In this document: in pieces, positions 58,352 to 64,000 of the stretch | Numbering within the stretch: the first letter of the stretch is position 1 | Layout: the number at the start of each line of letters is the position of its first letter | NCBI GenBank assembly: GCA_017303455.1 | Contig: JAFLBM010000012.1 | Location: 1 to 64,000, forward strand | DNA from: Chitinophagales bacterium | Lineage (GTDB): Bacteria; Bacteroidota; Bacteroidia; Chitinophagales; Chitinophagaceae | DNA: 64,000 nucleotides | Direction: 5' to 3' | The notes under the pieces: generated by a model | Told to the model about the DNA's origin: nothing | Databases searched by the model: none | The model's input: the letters and a program-made list of their open reading frames with translations, nothing else | Translations under genes and position numbers: made by a program

Positions 58352-59509
58352 ATGCCGCATTATTATACACTCGGAGCCATTCCGCATAAACGTCATACAC
58401 AATTCCGCAAACCCGATGGCGGGCTATACAGCGAACAGCTATTTTCAACGGAAGGATTCAGCGATGACTATGCATTGCTGTATCATTGTCATCCGCCCAC
58501 ACAGATCATCAAAACAGAACCGCAGATAGATGTGTCACCACAGGTGGCGGAAGAAAAAATGCTGAAACACCGAAGCCTGGAGGGATTCAACATAAAACCG
58601 GCGAACGATTATTTGCAAAGCCGGGTGCCCGTACTGGTGAATAATGATTGTCATATTGTGCTGGCGGCCCCGCAGCAAAGTATGACCGCTTATTATTACA
58701 AGAATACTGATGCCGACGAACTGATCTTTGTGCATGAAGGCAGTGGTATTGTTCATACCCAATATGGGGAACTACCTTTTTCTTACGGTGATTATATTAT
58801 GCTGCCAAGAGGAACTATTTACCAGATCAGTTTCAATACACCCGATAACAGGTTATTTATCGTTGAATCTTTTTCGCCCATACGGTACCCGAAACGATAC
58901 ATGAGTAAATACGGGCAACTGATGGAACACTCACCGTATTGCGAACGGGATATCCGTCCGCCGCAGGATTTGAAAACATTTGATCAGAAAGGCGATTTCC
59001 TGATCAAAGCGAAAAAGAAAGGGATGCTCTATGGCTTGCATTATGGCACCCATCCTTTTGATGTGATTGGCTGGGATGGATGCTGCTATCCTTATATTTT
59101 CTCGATTCATGATTTTGAGCCTATCACCGGCAGGGTGCATATGCCACCACCGATACACCAGACATTCGAGACCAGTTCTTTCGTGGTTTGTTCGTTTGTA
59201 CCAAGAATGTATGATTATCATCCGCAGGGAATACCGGCTCCATATAATCATAGTAATATTGACAGTGATGAGGTATTGTACTATGTGGCCGGGGAATTTA
59301 TGAGCCGCAAGCATGTGACCAGAGGAATGATCACCCTGCATCCTGCAGGTATTCCGCACGGCCCCCATCCCGGGGCTGTTGAAAAAAGCATTGGGGCCAA
59401 AGAAACAAAGGAACTGGCGGTCATGGTGGACACCTTCCGTCCATTGATGCTTACGAAGCAGGCCCTCGAAATTGAGAACCAGGATTATGTGATGAGCTGG
59501 GCAGAATAG
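58352..59509 (+). CDS. Homogentisate 1,2-dioxygenase-like protein
   Basis: A 385-residue cupin-fold enzyme of the homogentisate dioxygenase family, which opens the ring of homogentisate in tyrosine/phenylalanine breakdown. Signatures: MPHYYTLGAIPHKRHTQFR, LIFVHEGSGIVHTQYGELPF (cupin), DYIMLPRGTIYQI, and the iron-ligand region with histidines in PPPIHQTFETSSFVVCSFVPR and GIPHGPHPGAVEKS. It is a little shorter than typical bacterial HmgA (~430), so a related dioxygenase is possible. No other tyrosine-catabolic gene is in view. Confidence 0.82.
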   Translation: MPHYYTLGAIPHKRHTQFRKPDGGLYSEQLFSTEGFSDDYALLYHCHPPTQIIKTEPQIDVSPQVAEEKMLKHRSLEGFNIKPANDYLQSRVPVLVNNDCHIVLAAPQQSMTAYYYKNTDADELIFVHEGSGIVHTQYGELPFSYGDYIMLPRGTIYQISFNTPDNRLFIVESFSPIRYPKRYMSKYGQLMEHSPYCERDIRPPQDLKTFDQKGDFLIKAKKKGMLYGLHYGTHPFDVIGWDGCCYPYIFSIHDFEPITGRVHMPPPIHQTFETSSFVVCSFVPRMYDYHPQGIPAPYNHSNIDSDEVLYYVAGEFMSRKHVTRGMITLHPAGIPHGPHPGAVEKSIGAKETKELAVMVDTFRPLMLTKQALEIENQDYVMSWAE

Positions 59510-59586
59510 AGTCATAAAATAAACTTGTAGCGAAAGGTCTGCCCGGCAGGCCTTTCGCCGTTAAAATCCGCAGTTCATCCGATTTT

Positions 59587-59656
59587 TTAACCATTTGGTT
59601 AAATTTTATTTGGCCAGTTTGTAAGCCGTATTTACTTTTGTTAACCATTTGGTTAA
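59587..59656 (+). promoter_or_regulatory. Promoter flanked by two TetR operators
   Basis: The sequence TTAACC-ATTT-GGTTAA occurs at 59587-59602 and 59641-59656. Between them lies a promoter with TTTG (59609-59612), 20 bases, then TACTTTTG (59633-59640), matching TAnnTTTG. The second operator begins right after the -7 box and ends three bases before the TetR start, an ideal place for self-repression. Confidence 0.82.
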
Positions 59657-59659
59657 ATT

Positions 59660-60277
59660 ATGAGCAAAGCCCAAAAAGATAAATCAACAGAAGTGCGGAT
59701 ACTGGCGGCTGCCAAAAAGATATTTGTGCTGAAAGGAATGTCGGGTGCCCGTATGCAGGATATCGCTGATGAAGCGGGGATCAATAAAGCTTTATTGCAT
59801 TACTATTTTAAGAACAAGGAACAGTTATTTGAAATGATATTCATGGAGGCGGCTGCCAAACTCTTCCCCAAGATCAATAAGATATTTGACGGCGACCAGC
59901 CCCTTTTTGAGAAGATCGAAAGTTTTTGTGAGGAGTACATCACCATAGTAACAGATAATCCTTTCCTGCCGCTTTTTGTGATCAACGAGATCAACCAGGA
60001 CCCTGATTATTTTTTAAAGAAGGTATGGGCAGGAAAATCCAAACCCAACCCGGCTAAATTCCTGGAGCAGATAGACCGGGAAGTAAAGAAGGGGACCATT
60101 AAAAAAATCAACCCCGTGCACCTGCTGATGAACCTGATTTCAATGACCATTTTTCCCTTTATGGGTAAACCCATGTTCCAGAAAAACCTGGGGGTTAGTG
60201 ACACACAGTTCAGGCAGCTGATGGAGCAGCGAAAAAAAGAAATACCGGCATTTATTATTGACGCAATAAAGAAATAA
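59660..60277 (+). CDS. TetR-family repressor
   Basis: A 205-residue TetR protein. The N-terminal HTH (about 10-56: RILAAAKKIFVLKGMSGARMQDIADEAGINKALLHYYFKNKEQLFEMIF) is standard; the C-terminal ligand domain is longer and helical. It probably represses its own operon through the TTAACC-N4-GGTTAA sites, releasing them on binding a toxic substrate of the pump encoded downstream. It is the first gene of the efflux operon, analogous to CecR with YbhGFSR of E. coli, by layout. Confidence 0.93.
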   Translation: MSKAQKDKSTEVRILAAAKKIFVLKGMSGARMQDIADEAGINKALLHYYFKNKEQLFEMIFMEAAAKLFPKINKIFDGDQPLFEKIESFCEEYITIVTDNPFLPLFVINEINQDPDYFLKKVWAGKSKPNPAKFLEQIDREVKKGTIKKINPVHLLMNLISMTIFPFMGKPMFQKNLGVSDTQFRQLMEQRKKEIPAFIIDAIKK

Positions 60278-60294
60278 TTTTTTTTCATCTAAAA

Positions 60295-60310
60295 TTAACC
60301 AAATGGTTAA
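60295..60310 (+). promoter_or_regulatory. Third TetR operator at the TolC start codon
   Basis: TTAACC-AAAT-GGTTAA, the same 16-mer read on the other strand, overlaps the ATG (60303) of the TolC gene. Confidence 0.75.
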
Positions 60311-61577
60311 GAAATTAAAATATGTCGTCCTGGTGCTGTTCCTGCCCATAGTAACAGCAGGGCAGGGATTGAGTAAACTTGATCTGCAACAGGCTTACGA
60401 ATTGTCGCAAAAGAATTACCCGGTGGTCAGGCAAAAAGACCTTATCCGGCAAACAGCCAATATTACTATTGAAAACCTGCAGAAAGGATTTTTACCACAG
60501 TTTACGGTCAGCGGGCAGGCCAGCTACCAGTCAGATGTAACCAGTGTCCCGGTTTCTCTTCCGGGCATTACGATCGAATCTGCTTCAAAAGACCAGTATA
60601 GGCTGCTGGCCGATGTGAGCCAGTTGATCTATGATGGAGGTATCACCAGGGAACAGAAGGTTTACCAGCAGTTGAATGCGACGGTGGAAGATCAGAAAGT
60701 GGAAGTGGAGTTATATAAGCTCAAAGAGCGGATCAACCAGCTTTACCTTAGTATCCTTTATCTCGATGAACAATTGAAGCAGGTTGAACTGGTAAAAGCT
60801 GATATCAATACCGGTATCAAAAGGGTGGAAGCACAGGTACAGAATGGAGTGGCATTTCGTTCTAACCTCAATATGCTGAAAGCGGAATTATTAAAAACTG
60901 ATCAGCGGTCCATCGAGATCAGGTCATCAAGAGCAGGCTTGGTAGACGCACTGTCATTATTTGTTGGCCAGCCATTGAATGAGGGCCTGCAATTGGAAAA
61001 ACCAGTATCAACTGCTGTGACAATTGGAGAAGAGATCAGAAGGCCGGAATTAAAATTATACAGTGTTCAATCAAAACTGATCGGGCAACAGGATAAACTG
61101 ATCACGGCGAAAAATCTGCCCAAGGCCAGCCTGTTTGCACAAGGTGGCTATGGCCGTCCCGGTTTGAACCAGTTAAAAAATGAATTCGATTTCTATTATA
61201 TCGGGGGTGTTCGTTTCAACTGGTCGCTGGGTGGGTTATACACGAAGAAGAAAGAAAAAGAACTGGTAAAAGTGAACAGGCAGATCGTGGATATTCAGAA
61301 AGAAACCTTTTTACTCAACACGAATGCACAGCTAAAGCAGCAGCAGGCTGAAATTGACAAGCTGCTCAAACTGGTGGCTTCCGATTACGAGATCATTTCC
61401 CTGCGGGCCAGTGTGAAAGAGGCTGCTAATGCGCAACTGGAGAATGGAGTTATAACAGCCAATGATTATCTCAAAGAAGTGAATGCAGAAGACCAGGCCC
61501 GGCAGTTGCTCATCACCCACCAGGTACAATTATTACAGGCACAGATCAATTATCAAACTATTTCAGGAAAACAATAA
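60303..61577 (+). CDS. TolC-family outer-membrane efflux protein
   Basis: A 424-residue OEP/TolC protein: signal peptide (to TAGQG, about residue 20), two outer-membrane-efflux repeats with long coiled helices (LSKLDLQQAYELSQKNYPVVRQKD ... QKDKLITAKNLPKASLFAQGGY ... VKEAANAQLENGVITANDYLKEVNAEDQARQLLI). It provides the outer-membrane exit duct of the tripartite pump. Its start codon overlaps a copy of the TetR operator. Confidence 0.92.
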   Translation: MVKKLKYVVLVLFLPIVTAGQGLSKLDLQQAYELSQKNYPVVRQKDLIRQTANITIENLQKGFLPQFTVSGQASYQSDVTSVPVSLPGITIESASKDQYRLLADVSQLIYDGGITREQKVYQQLNATVEDQKVEVELYKLKERINQLYLSILYLDEQLKQVELVKADINTGIKRVEAQVQNGVAFRSNLNMLKAELLKTDQRSIEIRSSRAGLVDALSLFVGQPLNEGLQLEKPVSTAVTIGEEIRRPELKLYSVQSKLIGQQDKLITAKNLPKASLFAQGGYGRPGLNQLKNEFDFYYIGGVRFNWSLGGLYTKKKEKELVKVNRQIVDIQKETFLLNTNAQLKQQQAEIDKLLKLVASDYEIISLRASVKEAANAQLENGVITANDYLKEVNAEDQARQLLITHQVQLLQAQINYQTISGKQ

Positions 61578-61587
61578 GCCTCCCCAG

Positions 61588-61604
61588 CCCCTCCGCAGGA
61601 GGGG
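61588..61604 (+). repeat. Intercistronic hairpin tolC-adaptor
   Basis: Perfect 7-bp stem CCCCTCC/GGAGGGG with a GCA loop and only three T after it. It probably stabilises the 3' end of the upstream message or attenuates; the operon continues. Confidence 0.6.
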
Positions 61605-61621
61605 TTTAAAAACATGTTATT

Positions 61622-62560
61622 ATGAAGTATTTAAAATTATCAGCAGCTCTTATCTTATTACTGCTCAGTTCATGCAAAAATGGAAACGGTAAGTTTGATG
61701 CTACCGGTACTTTTGAAGCCGACGAAGTGATCGTTTCATCTGAACTATCAGGTAAGATTTTAAACTTTTCCGTTGAAGAAGGACAAACAATTCCAAAGGA
61801 CAGTATTGTTGCGGTGGTGGATGCCGCCAATATCTCCCTGCAAAAAGAACAGGTGGAAGCCAATATCCTGGCATTGAGTGAAAAGACAGCGGATGTGTCC
61901 CCGCAGGTACGGTTACTGGAAAATCAATTAGCGGTGCAACAGTCACTGCTGAATAACCTGCTGCATGAACAGGCGAGGATTCAGAGCCTGCTGAAACAGG
62001 ATGCAGCCACAGGTAAACAGCTGGATGATATCACATCCCAGGTGGATGTAGCTAAAAAAAATATGGCAGTCACGCAACAGCAGATCAGTGTGCAGCGGAG
62101 TAATGTGGCGACACAGAACCGGGGCATACTCAGTGAAGGTAAACCACTGGAAAAAAGAGTAGCACAATTAGATGATCAGTTGAAAAGAGCAACAATTCTT
62201 AATCCTGTTAACGGAACAGTAATTACCAAGTATGCAGAACAGGGAGAGATCACTGCTGCAGGAAAAGCACTGTATAAGATAGCCGACCTCAGCACCATGA
62301 CATTAAGAGCTTATATCACCGGTACGCAAATTTCGCAGGTGAAACTGGGACAGGCAGTAAAAGTATTAGTAGATGATGGGGCAGATAAATACAAGGAATT
62401 AACCGGTACGGTAACCTGGATAGCCGATAAGGCTGAGTTTACCCCGAAGACCATCCAGACAAAAGAGGAAAGAGCCAATCTTGTCTATGCAATTAAAGTA
62501 AAAGTGAAGAACGATGGTTACCTCAAGATCGGTATGTACGGAGAAATAAAGTTTAAGTGA
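61622..62560 (+). CDS. HlyD-type periplasmic adaptor lipoprotein
   Basis: A 312-residue membrane-fusion protein (lipobox LSSC, cysteine 19) with an N-terminal biotinyl-lipoyl-like half (GTFEADEVIVSSELSGKI), a coiled-coil hairpin (about 60-180), the second lipoyl half (RATILNPVNGTVITKYAEQGEITAAGKALYKIAD) and a beta-barrel region. It links the ABC transporter in the inner membrane to the TolC-type protein. Its stop overlaps the next start (TGATG), so translation is coupled. Confidence 0.9.
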   Translation: MKYLKLSAALILLLLSSCKNGNGKFDATGTFEADEVIVSSELSGKILNFSVEEGQTIPKDSIVAVVDAANISLQKEQVEANILALSEKTADVSPQVRLLENQLAVQQSLLNNLLHEQARIQSLLKQDAATGKQLDDITSQVDVAKKNMAVTQQQISVQRSNVATQNRGILSEGKPLEKRVAQLDDQLKRATILNPVNGTVITKYAEQGEITAAGKALYKIADLSTMTLRAYITGTQISQVKLGQAVKVLVDDGADKYKELTGTVTWIADKAEFTPKTIQTKEERANLVYAIKVKVKNDGYLKIGMYGEIKFK

Positions 62561-63474
62561 TGAAATCAGTAGTAGTAAATAATATCAGTAAACGGTATGG
62601 TTCTAAAAAGGTGGTGACGACGGCCTTACAGGGAATCAGCTTTGAAGTGGATAAAGGGGAGCTGTTTGGCATCATCGGACCCGATGGTGCCGGTAAGACA
62701 TCCTTATTCAGAATATTGACCACTCTGTTACTGGCAGAGGAAGGAACAGCAACCGTAGATGGACTGGATGTAGTAAAAGATTATAAAGCGATACGTCAGC
62801 GTGTAGGGTATATGCCCGGCCGGTTTTCCTTATACCAGGACCTGACCGTAAAGGAGAACCTGGATTTTTTTGCCACCATTTTCAATACATCTGTGGAAGA
62901 GAATTATGACCTGATCAAAGACATCTATTCGCAAATAGAACCTTTCAAAGACAGGAAGGCGGGCAAACTCTCCGGAGGTATGAAACAAAAACTCGCATTA
63001 AGCTGTGCATTGATACACCGGCCCTCTGTATTATTTCTTGATGAACCGACCACGGGTGTTGATGCGGTGTCAAGAAAAGAATTCTGGGAAATGCTGAGAA
63101 AGCTGAAGGAGCAGGAGATTACGATCCTTGTCTCTACTCCCTATATGGATGAGGCAAGTCTTTGTGATAAGGTAGCACTGATCCAATCCGGTAAAATTTT
63201 ATCCATCGATACACCGGAAGGGGTCGTAAAATCATTTGGAAAAAAGATCATGGCCGTAAAGAGCAGCAATATGCTGCACCTGCTGGCTGACCTGAAAAGA
63301 ACAGAACTGCTGGAAGATGCCTATCCTTTTGGAGAGTATCATCACGCCGTACTGAAAAATGAAAGCAGCGGACAGGAATTGAAAAATTATTTGCAACAGA
63401 AAGAATATCCTTTTGAGATCAAAGAGACGGAGCCGAATATCGAGGATTGTTTCATGGCCTTAATGAAGAATTAA
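62560..63474 (+). CDS. ABC transporter ATPase, subunit 1
   Basis: A 304-residue nucleotide-binding protein. Motifs: Walker A GPDGAGKTS, Q-loop GYMPGRFSLYQD, signature LSGGMKQKLALS, Walker B VLFLDEPTTGVD and the H-loop region replaced by STPYMDEA (usual H is absent). The ATG at 62560 is used; a GTG three bases earlier is an alternative. It pairs with the second ATPase (63476), as YbhF in E. coli has two fused ATPase halves; here they are separate genes. Confidence 0.93.
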   Translation: MKSVVVNNISKRYGSKKVVTTALQGISFEVDKGELFGIIGPDGAGKTSLFRILTTLLLAEEGTATVDGLDVVKDYKAIRQRVGYMPGRFSLYQDLTVKENLDFFATIFNTSVEENYDLIKDIYSQIEPFKDRKAGKLSGGMKQKLALSCALIHRPSVLFLDEPTTGVDAVSRKEFWEMLRKLKEQEITILVSTPYMDEASLCDKVALIQSGKILSIDTPEGVVKSFGKKIMAVKSSNMLHLLADLKRTELLEDAYPFGEYHHAVLKNESSGQELKNYLQQKEYPFEIKETEPNIEDCFMALMKN

Positions 63475-63475
63475 A

Positions 63476-64000
63476 ATGAGTACAGATAAAGTCATAACAG
63501 CAGAACAGCTTACCAAACGCTTTGGTGATTTTACAGCAGTAGATGCTATTTCTTTTAATGTATACAAGGGAGAGATATTTGGCTTCCTCGGAGCAAATGG
63601 TGCGGGCAAGACAACTGCCATGCGGATGTTATCAGGATTATCAATGCCGACTTCAGGAAAAGCTAGTGTTGCCGGGTTTGATGTATATAAGGAGAATGAA
63701 AAGATCAAACAGAATATCGGCTATATGAGCCAAAAATTCTCTTTGTATGAAGATCTGACGGTAAAAGAGAATATCCGGTTTTATGCAGGTATCTATGGAA
63801 AGAGTGATCAATTCATCAAAGAGAAAACCAGTGTAGTACTGGAACAATTGCATCTCACTGCAGAGGGGAATAAACTGGTAAAATCATTGCCGCTTGGCTG
63901 GAAACAAAAACTAGCCTTCTCGGTAGCCATCTTTCACGAACCACAGATCGTTTTCCTGGATGAACCAACAGGGGGTGTTGACCCGGTGACGAGGAGAGAG
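63476..64000 (+). CDS. ABC transporter ATPase, subunit 2, truncated by window edge
   Basis: The start ATG is one base after the preceding stop. The visible 175 codons show Walker A LGANGAGKTTAMRM, Q-loop GYMSQKFSLYED, a changed signature LPLGWKQKLAFS in place of LSGGQ, and Walker B IVFLDEPTGGVDP. The changed signature fits the second half of YbhF-like twin ATPases. The 3' end and the expected permease genes lie beyond the right edge. Confidence 0.93.
   Translation, partial: MSTDKVITAEQLTKRFGDFTAVDAISFNVYKGEIFGFLGANGAGKTTAMRMLSGLSMPTSGKASVAGFDVYKENEKIKQNIGYMSQKFSLYEDLTVKENIRFYAGIYGKSDQFIKEKTSVVLEQLHLTAEGNKLVKSLPLGWKQKLAFSVAIFHEPQIVFLDEPTGGVDPVTRRE

Noticed and set aside
19..64000. tRNA, rRNA, CRISPR arrays, complete insertion sequences or prophage genes
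   Set aside because: None was recognised on reading either strand; the only transposase is the RAYT, which is not a normal insertion sequence.

Overview
The window looks like a chromosomal segment of a Bacteroidota bacterium, most likely in or near the family Chitinophagaceae. The evidence is a SusC/SusD pair, several large TonB-dependent receptors, many lipoproteins with an SC(K/N) lipobox, promoters of the TTTG / TAnnTTTG type, start sites with mostly weak Shine-Dalgarno sequences, and a membrane-spanning beta-propeller/LuxR regulator. No rRNA, tRNA, CRISPR array or integrated prophage was seen.

Region 1 (1-9.3 kb) is accessory in character. It opens with the 3' part of an AT-rich AbiH-like phage-defence gene. 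A REP-associated tyrosine transposase (RAYT) follows, bracketed by an inverted pair of two-hairpin REP elements; a third copy lies nearby. Next come a tandem fasciclin lipoprotein, a Tat-exported threonine-aldolase-like enzyme beside a small gene that has left a decayed partial copy upstream, a 1-Cys peroxiredoxin, a translationally coupled small-protein/nucleotidyltransferase pair, and an orphan B12-binding radical SAM enzyme.

Region 2 (9.3-31.3 kb) is mixed housekeeping and envelope. It holds a YadA-head-like surface protein, a GH29 fucosidase, and an ArsR-led operon with a SRPBCC-VOC fusion, DoxX and AHSA1 whose promoter carries a palindromic operator. It continues with a lipidated beta-carbonic anhydrase, a lytic transglycosylase, a CoA-transferase, a DsbA-like protein lacking one active-site cysteine, an RRM protein with a DEAD-box helicase, a TonB receptor, a GT1 glycosyltransferase divergent from a MurC-like ligase, and an ECF sigma factor with a probable membrane anti-sigma partner.

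Region 3 (31.4-40.3 kb) contains an NlpC/P60 peptidase, a minus-strand run of lipoprotein, fluoride channel, inorganic pyrophosphatase and TSUP transporter genes, a YiiX-type peptidase with PhoH, a hemerythrin-like protein, and a TonB receptor.

Region 4 (40.3-53.5 kb) is a polysaccharide utilization locus: a membrane regulator (propeller, Y_Y_Y, LuxR HTH) divergent from susC, susD, two surface glycan-binding lipoproteins and three GH16 enzymes. This suggests extracellular attack on a beta-1,3-glucan such as laminarin. The divergent region has two pairs of a TGATGTAGT repeat at 11-bp spacing, a candidate operator. A hairpin with a T-run separates the core locus from the last two GH16 genes.

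Region 5 (53.5-64 kb) has ribulose-phosphate epimerase, a TPR lipoprotein, a TolB-like propeller, a metallophosphoesterase, a homogentisate-dioxygenase-like enzyme with a possible aromatic-rich leader peptide, and a TetR-controlled efflux operon (TolC, HlyD-like adaptor, two ABC ATPases). The operon carries three copies of the same 16-bp operator and runs off the right edge.
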